Made by a program: the position numbers and the translations under genes
In this document: piece after piece, positions 6,279-15,077 of the stretch
Position numbering within the stretch: the stretch's first letter is position 1
Layout: each line of letters starts with the position of its first letter
The notes under the pieces: generated by a model
Database searches by the model: none
Told to the model about the DNA's origin: nothing
The model's input: only the letters and a program-made list of their open reading frames with translations
Assembly: GCA_964348955.1 (NCBI GenBank)
Contig: CAYGEN010000002.1
Location: forward strand, 1-42,011
From: 2-01-FULL-51-21 sp964348955
GTDB lineage: Bacteria > Patescibacteriota > Minisyncoccia > Phycocordibacterales > 2-01-FULL-51-21
Length of the DNA: 42,011 nucleotides
Direction of reading: 5' to 3'

Positions 6279-7133
6279 TTATGGTCCGATGAGCACGCCG
6301 TTTGAGTGCATAATAATCGTTCCGGATTCGTCCGTGCGAAACACGGTAACGCCGGCGCCCTCGAACGTATCAAGCGTCTCTTGGTGCGGGTGACCGTAAC
6401 GATTCTCCTTACCATCGGAGATGACCGCGTAGGTTGGCGCGACCGCCGCGACAAACGACTCGCTCGTTGAGGTGCGCGAGCCGTGATGTGCAACTTTTAA
6501 CACATCGCTCTGGAGCTTTTTTCCGTCAAGTGCGACCAAGTAACGCTCCATACGCTTGGTGGTATCGCCCGTGAACATAATCTCCGTATCGCCGTAGATG
6601 AGCTGCATCACGATTGAACCATCATTCGTTTTTTCCTGCGTCACGGCGCGGTCTGGGAAAAGAATGTTGAGGTACGCGCCGCCGCCTAAATCAACCATTT
6701 GCCCGCGCCTTGCGAATACGCGCGCCGCCGCCTCCCTATCAACCGCTTTTTCAAATTCCAGATAGAGTTTTGACTTCCCCATCGTCCCCGGCTCCATGAC
6801 GCTTTCAATGCTATATCGCTCCAGCACCGCTAAAAACCCACCAAAGTGGTCTTCATCCGGATTAGTCACGATGAGCATATCAATGGTTCTGTCATACAGC
6901 GGCATAACCGCGCCGAGTGCGGAAAGCACCGCGCCGTTTGCCGGTCCGCCGTCAACGAGCACTTGGATTTTGCTTGGTGATTCTATATAGACGGCATCCC
7001 CTTGCCCGACATCCAAAAACGCGACCGTAAGTTCCTGCGGCCCATCTGCATAGACCGCGTAGTATATGTATGCATTGGCAAAAATAAGCGCTAACACAAG
7101 GTATCTACCCGAATGTCGGCGAATGCGCTCCAT
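6279..7133 (-). CDS. ComEC-type metallo-beta-lactamase domain protein
   Basis: A 284-residue protein with one N-terminal membrane anchor (about 11-28) followed by a metallo-beta-lactamase fold like the C-terminal domain of ComEC/Rec2: FLDVGQGDA (39-47), metal motif TNPDEDH (90-96), TGD (188-190), AHHGS (215-219) and GHPH near the end. In the metal motif the first histidine of the usual THxDxDH is asparagine. The ComEC channel is encoded separately at 8909-10396, so the two could form a split ComEC in which this part processes incoming DNA. A CATACT box 6 nt upstream suggests a leaderless start. It could instead act alone as a phosphodiesterase or nuclease. Confidence 0.85.
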   Translation of the reverse strand: MERIRRHSGRYLVLALIFANAYIYYAVYADGPQELTVAFLDVGQGDAVYIESPSKIQVLVDGGPANGAVLSALGAVMPLYDRTIDMLIVTNPDEDHFGGFLAVLERYSIESVMEPGTMGKSKLYLEFEKAVDREAAARVFARRGQMVDLGGGAYLNILFPDRAVTQEKTNDGSIVMQLIYGDTEIMFTGDTTKRMERYLVALDGKKLQSDVLKVAHHGSRTSTSESFVAAVAPTYAVISDGKENRYGHPHQETLDTFEGAGVTVFRTDESGTIIMHSNGVLIGP

Positions 7134-7436
7134 CTATTCAGTATGTCATTCAATCACCGAGAACACGATATTCGCCGCCAAAGAATGGAGATTATATTCG
7201 CGCCTGCTCAATTTTGGAAGCATTGAGCGATGTATCCGTATGCCGCTTGGAGACGCCCTTCGCGGTTCCAATCGGTTTCGCAATGTCTGATGAAGATATG
7301 GCTCATAATGGTTTGAAAAAACTTCGGCGCTACACTGCTTTAAATTATCCTAAAAAAGTTAACGTGCGAGAAAGCGGTGAGTCACCTGCATGGTATACTA
7401 TATATGTATGACATTTACCCGCTAATTGATTGTCCT
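7134..7436. other. Intergenic region between divergent genes
   Basis: No convincing gene. It carries CATACT (7140-7145, minus strand) for the metallo-beta-lactamase gene and TATACT (7394-7399, plus strand), the likely -10 box for superoxide dismutase, which would give a leader of about 30 nt. A 65-codon plus-strand frame here has no recognisable features. Confidence 0.5.
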
Positions 7437-8093
7437 ATGGCCTACGAAGCAAGAACGTTCCGCCTGCCTGAACTCAAAGGCCTTTCACAAAAACAGCTTG
7501 AGGTGCACCTCGGGCTCTATCAGGGTTATGTCAAATTTTTGAATACGCTTGAAGAGACGCTTGCAGACATGAAGAGGGACGCGGAGAAACACGCCTATGC
7601 CTTGGGAGAAGTAGCCAGGCGGCGCGGATTTGAATTCGGCGGCATGCGCATGCACGAGTACTACTTCGGCGCCATGGAAGAGCGCGCGGAAGCGCCGGGG
7701 GTCGGGTCGCCCCTCATCCAAACGCTTGAAAAACAATACGGCTCGTTTGAAAACTGGATGACCGAGTTCAAGGCAACCGGCATGATGCGGGGCATCGGCT
7801 GGGCAGTGCTCTACTATGACCCCGCGGCCATGCGGTTCCACAATGCATGGATTGCCGAACACGAACTGGGACAGCTCGCCGGACTCCCCATCATTCTCGC
7901 CATGGACATGTGGGAGCACGCCTTCATGGTTGACTATGTTCCCACGGAAAAGAAAAACTACATTGAAGCCTTTTTCTCAAATTTGAATTGGAATGTGCTT
8001 GATGAGCGATTTAGCGTGGCGCGCGAGAGCTCATTTTTCCAAAGAAAAGAGCCCGGTACCAAAGAAGCGCGAGACGAGAAACTATTGTCTTAG
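7437..8093 (+). CDS. sodA: Iron/manganese superoxide dismutase
   Basis: A 218-residue cytoplasmic enzyme converting superoxide to oxygen and hydrogen peroxide. The four metal ligands can be placed: His24 (in VHLGLYQGYV), His73 (RMHEYYF), Asp157 and His161 (in MDMWEHAFMVDY). The helical hairpin and the C-terminal alpha/beta domain are both complete. Metal choice cannot be fixed; the second-sphere position usually held by Gln or His appears as His142 in EHE. ATG 7437 was chosen because MAYEARTFRLPEL matches family starts; 7404 is in frame but lies only 4 nt from the -10 box. The last 83 nt overlap the convergent methyltransferase gene. Confidence 0.93.
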   Translation: MAYEARTFRLPELKGLSQKQLEVHLGLYQGYVKFLNTLEETLADMKRDAEKHAYALGEVARRRGFEFGGMRMHEYYFGAMEERAEAPGVGSPLIQTLEKQYGSFENWMTEFKATGMMRGIGWAVLYYDPAAMRFHNAWIAEHELGQLAGLPIILAMDMWEHAFMVDYVPTEKKNYIEAFFSNLNWNVLDERFSVARESSFFQRKEPGTKEARDEKLLS

Positions 8094-8886
8094 ATTGAAT
8101 CGAGCGAGGCGGATGATGCGGCGCTTTGGTGCAAACGAATTGGTACAGGTTCAACAGGTCGCGCGCGTGTTCATAGTTTTCAAATTCAGAGCGTTCTAAT
8201 ATGCGCGTCAATTCCGGAAAGGTGAACGCGGCGCGAAGCGAGGCGAGAGAGTCGTTGTAGAGAAGTGAGCCACGCGCGTGAATGTAAGTATCGCAAATCC
8301 ATAGGGCAATCGCGTCGGTTTTTGGTCGGACGAAGTCAAAAATGAGAAGGGTTCCTCCGGGTTTCAATTTCCGCACGCAGTCATTAATGAGTCGCACTGC
8401 CGCTTCCTCATCTTGCGCATGATGGAGCATTAAACTCAATAAAATAACATCAAAAGATTCCGGGAGTGTTTGGATTTCGTCACTGTGCATTTTTTTCACA
8501 CCCAGATTGACCATACCTTCTTCTCGTATGCGTTTTTCAGCAAGCGCAAGCATGGCGTCCGACCCGTCAATGCCGAGCCACTTGGTCTTTGGGAACGCCG
8601 ATGCCATTTTTGCGGTTAGTATGCAAGGCCCGCAACCTACCTCAAGCGCGGTACCCTCTTCCTCAAACCGAAGTACCCGAGAGAGTTTTGAAAGAATAAG
8701 CGTATACGCGAGGCCATAGTCACTTTCCATAGCACGGAGGTACTCATGAACCCCCAACGGATTCTCCATAATTTCGTCCGCTTCTTTCATGCGCGTATTT
8801 TGTTGCGGTAGAAAATTATTCTTAAGCCCCATAAGCCCCGCGCGGAGTGTCTTATTATAGAGTGCGAAAAATTTCTGCATGTGCAT
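8011..8886 (-). CDS. SAM-dependent class I methyltransferase
   Basis: A 291-residue protein with a Rossmann-type methyltransferase domain. Motif I is LEVGCGPCIL (81-90), the acidic end of strand 2 is WLGIDGSDAM, and later motifs read FDVILLSLMLHH and LKPGGTLLIFDF. Substrate not recognisable; closest in style to UbiE/Methyltransf_25 groups. TATACT (8893-8898) ends 6 nt before the first ATG and 12 nt before a second in-frame ATG (8880). The C-terminal tail of about 27 residues overlaps the 3' end of the convergent sod gene, which is unusual but both frames are clean. Confidence 0.85.
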   Translation of the reverse strand: MHMQKFFALYNKTLRAGLMGLKNNFLPQQNTRMKEADEIMENPLGVHEYLRAMESDYGLAYTLILSKLSRVLRFEEEGTALEVGCGPCILTAKMASAFPKTKWLGIDGSDAMLALAEKRIREEGMVNLGVKKMHSDEIQTLPESFDVILLSLMLHHAQDEEAAVRLINDCVRKLKPGGTLLIFDFVRPKTDAIALWICDTYIHARGSLLYNDSLASLRAAFTFPELTRILERSEFENYEHARDLLNLYQFVCTKAPHHPPRSIQSKTIVSRLALLWYRALFFGKMSSRAPR

Positions 8887-8892
8887 GTAAGG

Positions 8893-8898
8893 AGTATA
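8893..8898 (-). promoter_or_regulatory. -10 box TATACT of the methyltransferase gene
   Basis: TATACT on the minus strand ends 6 nt before the first ATG, consistent with a leaderless or very short-leader mRNA. Confidence 0.5.
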
Positions 8899-8908
8899 CT
8901 ATATCATT

Positions 8909-10396
8909 CTACGCGCGTGTAAAATAACGACGCATATTATTTCTAAAAAGGAAAGCTCCTAAGGCCAGATACAGCGAGACCATGAGCCATGCGGGGAAAT
9001 AGCTCAAGGAAATGGACGCAAAAGGGAGTGCGGAAAAGAATTCAACAACGTAGAGTTCGTACGCAAGGAACGCGTATGAAATGAAGGCAAACGGCAGTGA
9101 AAGCACGGGCATAATAAAGCCAAACGCGCCGGTTAAAAAGCCAAAAAACATCGTGGCGGGAATGGCGCCGAGAACGAGAAGATTCACCGGCAGACTCACG
9201 ACACTAAATGTTCCGGTTTGATAGAGAAGAAATGGCAATACGAAAAGCTGTGTTGCAATGGTCGCAATTGCCGTCTCGCGCAGTCCCAAATGCTCCGGCA
9301 CAAACCCGAGCCGGCGCTCAATCAGGGGCGAGAAATAGATAAGCCCGAGCGTGGCGAGAAAAGAAAGCTGGAAGGACGGATCAAAGACGAGAATGCGCGG
9401 ATTTTGGAGAAGCATAACGAATCCGGTCAAGATGAGCGCACGCGTAACGTCGGAAGTTCTCCCGGTCGCTCGCGCAAGGAGAACTAAAAGCGCCATCGCG
9501 CCGGCACGCACGGCCGTCGCGGAGGCGCCGACCATAATGACGAAGAGGAAAATGGCAAGCGCGCCGACCGCGATACCGACGCGCTTCCTAAAAAACAAAC
9601 CGAAAAACCACCGCAAGGCATTGGCAACAATCGTTATATTGTAGCCGGAGAGCACCACAATGTGAATGATGCCGACCAAACGAAAGTCATCCAAAAGTTT
9701 TTTTCCGAGCGACTGTTTCGCGCCGATTAAAAGTCCGCCCAAAAGCGCCGCATGCGGTTCTGGGATAACGCGCTCTATGCGCATGAGAAATGCACGCTTG
9801 AGAGAAAAGAGCGCGCGCTTTAACGCACTGCCGTGTCCCGCGGACAGATACGAGACATCGGCGAAGTTTAGTTGATAAAAAATGCCATTTTTCGCCAGGT
9901 AGCCGGGATAGTCAAACACGCGACCGGTTTCTGTTTCAAAGCGCTCGGGTTTTTGAAGCGCCCCTTTAACCGCCACGCGGTCACCATAGCGAAACGTCGG
10001 GTAGCGTGGAGCGCCGACGAGCACTTTTGCCGACGCCGCTTCGCCGTCGGCGAGGTCAACGCCGACGGTAAGAAGCGTCTGATTCTCTCGCACATCCGGC
10101 TCATCAACGACGACGCCTTCGGCTGAAATCGTCCTGCCAACTTTTGCATCAAGCACCGGGCTACCGCGATTGAGGTCGGCGAGGTCAAACCGCAAAAGAC
10201 CAACGCCGACGGAAAACACAGAAAGCGACAAAAAAAGAAGGGTGCGCCTCTTTCCCGAAACTAATCCGGCGATGAATAGCGAAAGACCTAACGTGGACAC
10301 GAATGCCGAAAACGCAAAACCAAAATCAAAAAATGAGCGAAGGAGAACGCCCCCGATAAATCCGCCGATGGCAACATAGAGCCAGCGATTCTGCAT
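8909..10396 (-). CDS. comEC: ComEC/Rec2-type DNA uptake channel
   Basis: A 495-residue integral membrane protein. It begins with hydrophobic helices, has a periplasmic OB-like region (about 75-160, DUF4131-type) and then the competence domain with GLLIGAKQSL and IHIVVLSGYNI, the characteristic HxxxxSGxN motif of ComEC. The many helices at the C-terminal half form the channel that brings single-stranded DNA across the inner membrane. It lacks the C-terminal metallo-beta-lactamase domain, which is encoded at 6279-7133. It lies 55 nt after rnhA and is probably co-transcribed. With the pilus genes nearby it points to natural DNA uptake. Confidence 0.9.
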   Translation of the reverse strand: MQNRWLYVAIGGFIGGVLLRSFFDFGFAFSAFVSTLGLSLFIAGLVSGKRRTLLFLSLSVFSVGVGLLRFDLADLNRGSPVLDAKVGRTISAEGVVVDEPDVRENQTLLTVGVDLADGEAASAKVLVGAPRYPTFRYGDRVAVKGALQKPERFETETGRVFDYPGYLAKNGIFYQLNFADVSYLSAGHGSALKRALFSLKRAFLMRIERVIPEPHAALLGGLLIGAKQSLGKKLLDDFRLVGIIHIVVLSGYNITIVANALRWFFGLFFRKRVGIAVGALAIFLFVIMVGASATAVRAGAMALLVLLARATGRTSDVTRALILTGFVMLLQNPRILVFDPSFQLSFLATLGLIYFSPLIERRLGFVPEHLGLRETAIATIATQLFVLPFLLYQTGTFSVVSLPVNLLVLGAIPATMFFGFLTGAFGFIMPVLSLPFAFISYAFLAYELYVVEFFSALPFASISLSYFPAWLMVSLYLALGAFLFRNNMRRYFTRA

Positions 10397-10451
10397 GGAC
10401 TTGCGTGTACAAAAAAATCAGGCGATATATCGCGCTATTATTGATTGGTCT

Positions 10452-10880
10452 TTACCGCCCCTCACCATCCATCGCCTTGTTGGCGAGGCGGTCCGCCTCC
10501 TTGTTTCGCTCACGCGGCACATGCACAAAGGAAAGATGCTGAAACACGCTCACGCGGAGATTGTGCACCTTAATAAATTGCGGGAAGAGCGTCGGTTCTT
10601 TAATTTGGTAGATATCGGAAAGTTGGCGCGCGATAAGCTCGCTGTCCAAGCGAACTTCAACGACAAGGTTTTTACACACCGACGCGCCAAAAAGTTTCTT
10701 CACTCCCTCAAGTCCCTGAATAACCGCTTCATATTCGGCGAAGTTGTTGGTTTGGCGTCCAAGAAATTTTGAAATTTCTTTCAGCACCTTCCCGCGCTCG
10801 TCTTGAATGACCACGCCCAGGCCGGAGGGCCCCGGATTTCCGCGTGCGCCGCCGTCCGTGTACAGCACTACTTTTTGCAT
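10452..10880 (-). CDS. rnhA: Ribonuclease HI
   Basis: A 142-residue enzyme that degrades RNA in RNA-DNA hybrids. The four catalytic acids are visible: Asp9 in YTDGGARGNPG, Glu49 in NNFAEYEA, Asp79 in RLDSELIARQL and Asp130 in NKEADRLAN. The frame is open to 11030, but the extra 50 residues have no family match. TATACT (10888-10893) ends 7 nt before ATG 10880, which strongly supports this start and a leaderless mRNA. It heads a probable operon with comEC. This is the short RnhA form common in archaea and CPR. Confidence 0.93.
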   Translation of the reverse strand: MQKVVLYTDGGARGNPGPSGLGVVIQDERGKVLKEISKFLGRQTNNFAEYEAVIQGLEGVKKLFGASVCKNLVVEVRLDSELIARQLSDIYQIKEPTLFPQFIKVHNLRVSVFQHLSFVHVPRERNKEADRLANKAMDGEGR

Positions 10881-10887
10881 ACGCTTT

Positions 10888-10893
10888 AGTATA
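10888..10893 (-). promoter_or_regulatory. -10 box TATACT of rnhA
   Basis: TATACT on the minus strand ends 7 nt before the ATG of ribonuclease HI and would be inside the gene if the longer frame were used. Confidence 0.55.
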
Positions 10894-10937
10894 CTCCACA
10901 AAAAACGCACGGCGGCAGGTTGATACCTGCGGGTAAC

Positions 10938-10983
10938 CCCCCGTACGAATAACTCTTCTGTTGCCGAGTTATTCGTACGGGGG
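10938..10983. repeat. Perfect 18-bp inverted repeat between divergent genes
   Basis: CCCCCGTACGAATAACTC (10938-10955) pairs with its exact complement (10966-10983) across a 10-nt loop. It lies upstream of both rnhA and the prepilin operon, so it is not a terminator. The inner word GTACGAATA also occurs in the palindromes at 29459 and 32345. Confidence 0.75.
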
Positions 10984-11142
10984 TGGGAAATACGAAAATG
11001 CGGCACACCCTTGGAGAGTGGGCGTGGCAAGGCCGCGGATGAATGCGGTTAAAAATGTCAAACATTAAACACGCCGTGCATTGAAGTGCGTAATTAACAC
11101 TTTAGGACGGCGCGCAAGAAAGCAGGGCATCGGGTTTGGTAG

Positions 11143-11148
11143 TATACT
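11143..11148 (+). promoter_or_regulatory. -10 box TATACT of the prepilin operon
   Basis: TATACT 14 nt before the first prepilin ATG (11163); the predicted transcript has a leader of about 7 nt. Confidence 0.45.
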
Positions 11149-11162
11149 GGTAAAAATGCTCC

Positions 11163-12959
11163 ATGCAATCTAGACACTATCGCGCCGGTTATACGCTCCT
11201 TGAGGTACTTATCGCCATGCTCATCTTGGCGTTAGTTTCGGTGGCGCTGTTCCAAAGTTATGGGAGCATCGTTACCGTCATCAAGGCGGCGCGCGTAAAA
11301 TCTATCGCGACCAATCTGGCGAATGAACAGTTTGAAATCGCTCGCAACCTGCCCTTTGACGCCGTCGGTATCGTAAACGGTATTCCCCCGGGGCTTTTGG
11401 TACACGAACAAACCGTCCCCCGAGATGGTTTTAACTTTGAAGTCATAACAACCATACGCAATGTTGACGACCCGTTTGACGGCACCATCGGCAGTACGAC
11501 AAACAAGGACCTCGCGCCGGCAGACTACCGTCTGGTCGAAATCAACATCGGTTGCGCAACCTGCGTGCCGCCGCTTCTGCCTATCACGCTTACCAGCACC
11601 ATCGGCCCGCGCAATCTTGAAACGACCTCTAACAACGGCGCGCTTTTTGTGAATGTTTTTGATGCCACAGGGCTTCCGGTCGTGGGCGCCGATGTGCACA
11701 TTGAAAACAACACCCTCACTCCCCCCATCATCATTGACGACATCACTAACGCAAAAGGTGAACTGCAAATCGTCGACGTGCCGCCTGGCGCGGGTGCGTA
11801 CGCCATTTCGGTCTCAAAATCCGGCTACTCATCAGAACGCACATATCCAACCGGAGACCCCGACAATCCAAACCCCGTGAAGCAAGATGCCACGGTCGCT
11901 ATACAGGAACTTACCAACACCAGTTTTGCCATTGATGTTACGAGCGCGCTCAATGTGACAAGCTCAAACAACACCTGCGAAGCTATCGGCGATATTGACT
12001 TCAAGTTGAGCGGCACGAAACTCATCGGTACCAGCCCTGACATCCTGAAGTACACAAGCAACAATGCCACGAACGCGCAAGGGACGTTGAATGTACCAAT
12101 TCTTGAATGGGACGCCTACGCGCTTTCGCTCACCGACGCGGGGTACGACTTAGCCGGTTCCATTCCGTCCTTGCCGCTTGCGCTTAATCCGGGCGTCTCA
12201 CAGGATATGCGGCTTATCGCGGTGCCAAAAAATCCGAAGGGCCTCTTGGTAACCGTGAAGGACACCGCAACAGGTCTGCCGATTTCGAGCGCCGATGTAT
12301 CGCTGTCCGCCGGTCCACTTTTCCAGGTGGCGACCACCGGTCGCGGATTTCTTTCCCAGACGGATTGGTCGGGCGGTAGCGGGCAAGCCGACTTTATAGA
12401 CAAAACCCGCTATTTAAGTTCAAACGGCAACGTTGACACGACCAGTTCGCCGGGCGATCTGTATTTGAGCTTCTTTGCCGGCGAATACCAGCCAAACGGC
12501 ACGCTCATCTCGTCTTCTTTTGATACCGGCGCGGAAAGCAATTTTGCGCAATTATCTTGGGAGCCGCAAAGTCAGCCCCAAGATACCGGCGCGGACAGCG
12601 TAAAACTGCAACTCGCCACCAATACCGATAACGCAACGTGGAACTTCATCGGCCCCGACGGCACCGCGGGCACGTATTACACGCTCGCGGACAAAAACAT
12701 CAGCAGTGCCCACAACGGCAACCGCTATCTGCGCTACCAACTCTACATGAATTCGGCAAGCACCACGTTTACGCCGACCGTTTCCGATATCACCTTTACC
12801 TTTTCCTCCGACTGCATTCCCTCCGGCCAAACTTTTTTCTCCGGACTCTCCACCAACGATTACACGCTTACGGTAGAAAAGAGCGGCTACCAAATATATA
12901 GCGGCACGGTCACGGTCGCCGCGCCATGGCAGGAAGCGGTGGTTAATTTAACGCCATAA
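11163..12959 (+). CDS. Large prepilin-like protein with carboxypeptidase-regulatory-like domains
   Basis: A 598-residue exported protein. The N-terminus has a class III (type IV pilin) signal: RRAG-like cleavage site in RAGYTLLEVLIAMLILALVS (8-27) with the methylated position as Tyr and Glu at +5. After a pilin-like helix come beta-rich modules. At least two (about 160-230 and 365-400; PVVGADVHIENN and GLPISSADVSLSA) resemble carboxypeptidase-regulatory or Cna-B-like domains, and the last (STNDYTLTVEKSGYQIYSG) is similar. Such an elongated pseudopilin could sit at the fibre tip as an adhesin. It is first in a three-gene operon whose products all start with pilin-like helices. PilV is the nearest analogue by position. 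Confidence 0.8.
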   Translation: MQSRHYRAGYTLLEVLIAMLILALVSVALFQSYGSIVTVIKAARVKSIATNLANEQFEIARNLPFDAVGIVNGIPPGLLVHEQTVPRDGFNFEVITTIRNVDDPFDGTIGSTTNKDLAPADYRLVEINIGCATCVPPLLPITLTSTIGPRNLETTSNNGALFVNVFDATGLPVVGADVHIENNTLTPPIIIDDITNAKGELQIVDVPPGAGAYAISVSKSGYSSERTYPTGDPDNPNPVKQDATVAIQELTNTSFAIDVTSALNVTSSNNTCEAIGDIDFKLSGTKLIGTSPDILKYTSNNATNAQGTLNVPILEWDAYALSLTDAGYDLAGSIPSLPLALNPGVSQDMRLIAVPKNPKGLLVTVKDTATGLPISSADVSLSAGPLFQVATTGRGFLSQTDWSGGSGQADFIDKTRYLSSNGNVDTTSSPGDLYLSFFAGEYQPNGTLISSSFDTGAESNFAQLSWEPQSQPQDTGADSVKLQLATNTDNATWNFIGPDGTAGTYYTLADKNISSAHNGNRYLRYQLYMNSASTTFTPTVSDITFTFSSDCIPSGQTFFSGLSTNDYTLTVEKSGYQIYSGTVTVAAPWQEAVVNLTP

Positions 12960-13579
12960 TGCGGTCTGTGGCACACAACAATTTCTCGCGGGGCATGTCG
13001 CTCATGGAAGTGTTTATAGGAATGGCTATCGCCACACTCATTTTAGCCGGCCTATGGGCCATTCAGAAAAACTTTACGTCGTCCAATACCTTTTTGGAAA
13101 AAAGCCTGCGTGCCCAGGAAGAGGTGCGGCGCACATTTAAAATGATGGTCACGGAGATACGCTCCGCATCCGGCTCAAATACCGGCACCTACGCCGTAGA
13201 GCAAGCGAGCAGTACCTCCTTTATCTTTTACGGCGACATCGACGACGATGTGCTCAAAGAGCGCGTGCACTATTATTTGGACGGCACGACTCTCAAAAAG
13301 GGGGTGGTTAAACCAACCGGCACGCCTCTTTCCTACAATCTTGCCTCGGAGTCGGTCTCGGAAGTGCTTCACAATATAGATAACGGCATAGTGCCGCTTT
13401 TCAGTTTCTACGATATTTCTTACGCAGGCACCAGTTCTCCCCTTGTTGAGCCGGTAAACATCGCTTCTATCCGTCTGGTAAAAATAACCGCCAAAAGCGA
13501 CGAGGACGCTGCCAAGCCGCCCGGTCCAATCACTTTCACAACACAAGTGACTATTCGGAATCTGAAAGACAACTTATGA
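12959..13579 (+). CDS. Prepilin-like protein (PilW/GspJ-type)
   Basis: A 206-residue protein with a prepilin signal: RGMSLMEVFIGMAIATLILA (11-30), Gly at -1 and Glu at +5. A helix (LEKSLRAQEEVRRTFKMMVT) and a beta-rich C-terminal half containing SASGSNTGTY and LVKITAKSDE follow, as in PilW/GspJ minor pilins. The start codon overlaps the previous stop by 1 nt (TAATG), and its own stop overlaps the next start (ATGA), so the three genes are translationally coupled. Confidence 0.8.
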   Translation: MRSVAHNNFSRGMSLMEVFIGMAIATLILAGLWAIQKNFTSSNTFLEKSLRAQEEVRRTFKMMVTEIRSASGSNTGTYAVEQASSTSFIFYGDIDDDVLKERVHYYLDGTTLKKGVVKPTGTPLSYNLASESVSEVLHNIDNGIVPLFSFYDISYAGTSSPLVEPVNIASIRLVKITAKSDEDAAKPPGPITFTTQVTIRNLKDNL

Positions 13580-15021
13580 AAAACGCAAAACACGGACAGC
13601 TTTTGATACAGGTATTGGTGTGGAGTGCTATCGCCGCCATTTTCGTAAGCGGTTTTGTCTCCTGGGCGGCCATCAATCTCAAAGCGGCGCGTACCGTCGT
13701 TGCGCGCGAGCAGGCGATACAAATTGCCGAAGCGGGCATTGACTACTATCGCTGGCATCTCGCCCATGCGCCTACCGATTACAAAGATGGAACCGGTGCG
13801 CCCGGCCCCTACCCTCATCTCTACTACGATAAGGACGGCAAAGTGCTCGGTTCTTTTACGCTCGCTATCACGGCGCCGCCGCTTGGCTCGTCGCTCGTAA
13901 CCATTCGCTCAACCGGTGTGGCAAGCTCAAGCGAAGGCGTATCGCGCGCCATTGAGGCGAAATTCGCCAAACCGTCATTTGCAAAATACGCGGTCGCGGC
14001 AAACGACGCTATGCGTTTCGGCGCCGGTACCGAGATATTCGGACCCATTCACTCAAACAACGGGGTGCGCTTTGACGGCATCGCGCACAACCTTGTTACG
14101 AGCGCCATGGCTAATTATGACGACCCCGACCACAGTGGCGCAGATGAATTTGGAGTCCATACACACGTTAATCCGCCGCCCGGCTCCGGTATTAACGACA
14201 CCTTCCGAGCAAATGAGGCCCTGCCAAACCCCACACCAACGCGAAGTGACGTATTTTGGGCGGGACGGCAATTCCCCGTTCCGGCGATAGACTTTGCGGG
14301 TATTACCGCCGACCTCTCGCAGATGCGCACCGATGCGCAGGCGAACGGTTTTTATCGCACTTCCTCCGGCGCGCTTGGCTACCTCGTCGTTCTCAAGACC
14401 AATGATACCTTTGATTTGTATAAAGTTACGAGTCTGGTCAATCCGCCGAGTCAGTGCTCCAACACGCTGAATCAGTTGGGCTGGGGCACCTGGAGCGTCA
14501 ACAACAAAACGCTTCTCGGCAACTATGCCCTCCCGAACAACGGCGTCATCTTTCTTGAGGACCACACCTTTGTTGAGGGGAAGATTACGACGGCACGCGT
14601 CACTATTGCCGCGGCAACATTTCCCGACAACCCGGCGACGCGGAAAAGTATTACGGTCAATCATAATCTTCTCTACACTACCTACGACGGGCAGGATGTG
14701 ATATCCCTTATCGCTCAACAAAACATCAATGTCGGTTTTGTGAGTGATGACACGCTCCGGATTGACGGCGCGCTCATCGCGCAAAGCGGCAGAGTGGGTC
14801 GGTACTACTACTCAAATAAATGCACCACATACTATGTGCGCAACACCATCACCCTCTACGGGATGATCGGCACAAATCAGCGCTACGGCTTCGCCTATAC
14901 GAACGGCACCGGCTACGGGATTCGAAATATCAACTACGACGCCAATCTTCTTTACGCGCCGCCGCCGAGCTTCCCCCTTACGTCGGACCAGTACGAGATT
15001 GTTTCGTGGGAAGAAATGTAA
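13576..15021 (+). CDS. PilX-like pilus-associated protein
   Basis: A 481-residue protein with an N-terminal membrane helix (QLLIQVLVWSAIAAIFVSGF, 8-27). It lacks the canonical Gly-Glu pilin cleavage motif, as in PilX/GspK-like proteins of Gram-negative bacteria. The following helix reads AREQAIQIAEAGIDYYRWHL (43-62), the AEAG motif typical of PilX N-termini. The rest is a long beta-rich domain rich in Gly, Asn and Thr (IFGPIHSNNGVRF, LRIDGALIAQSG) that resembles the exposed domains found in CPR pilus clusters. Last gene of the operon; a 36-nt palindrome follows. Confidence 0.75.
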   Translation: MKNAKHGQLLIQVLVWSAIAAIFVSGFVSWAAINLKAARTVVAREQAIQIAEAGIDYYRWHLAHAPTDYKDGTGAPGPYPHLYYDKDGKVLGSFTLAITAPPLGSSLVTIRSTGVASSSEGVSRAIEAKFAKPSFAKYAVAANDAMRFGAGTEIFGPIHSNNGVRFDGIAHNLVTSAMANYDDPDHSGADEFGVHTHVNPPPGSGINDTFRANEALPNPTPTRSDVFWAGRQFPVPAIDFAGITADLSQMRTDAQANGFYRTSSGALGYLVVLKTNDTFDLYKVTSLVNPPSQCSNTLNQLGWGTWSVNNKTLLGNYALPNNGVIFLEDHTFVEGKITTARVTIAAATFPDNPATRKSITVNHNLLYTTYDGQDVISLIAQQNINVGFVSDDTLRIDGALIAQSGRVGRYYYSNKCTTYYVRNTITLYGMIGTNQRYGFAYTNGTGYGIRNINYDANLLYAPPPSFPLTSDQYEIVSWEEM

Positions 15022-15041
15022 TCCCCTGCAATGCAATCCAC

Positions 15042-15077
15042 GCGAATAAGTGTACGATATATCGTACACTTATTCGC
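15042..15077. repeat. Perfect 36-nt palindrome after the prepilin operon
   Basis: Arms 15042-15059 and 15060-15077 are exact complements with no spacer. Outer words ATCCACG (from 15036) and CGTGGAT (near 15085) extend it imperfectly. No T-run follows, so it is at best an unusual terminator. Confidence 0.75.

Noticed and set aside
10881..11030. 50-residue extension of RNase HI
   Set aside because: It runs across the TATACT box and part of a long palindrome; the enzyme is complete from MQKVVLYTDGG.
14053..14784. 243-codon minus-strand frame
   Set aside because: Antisense to the PilX-like gene; composition is that of a shadow frame.
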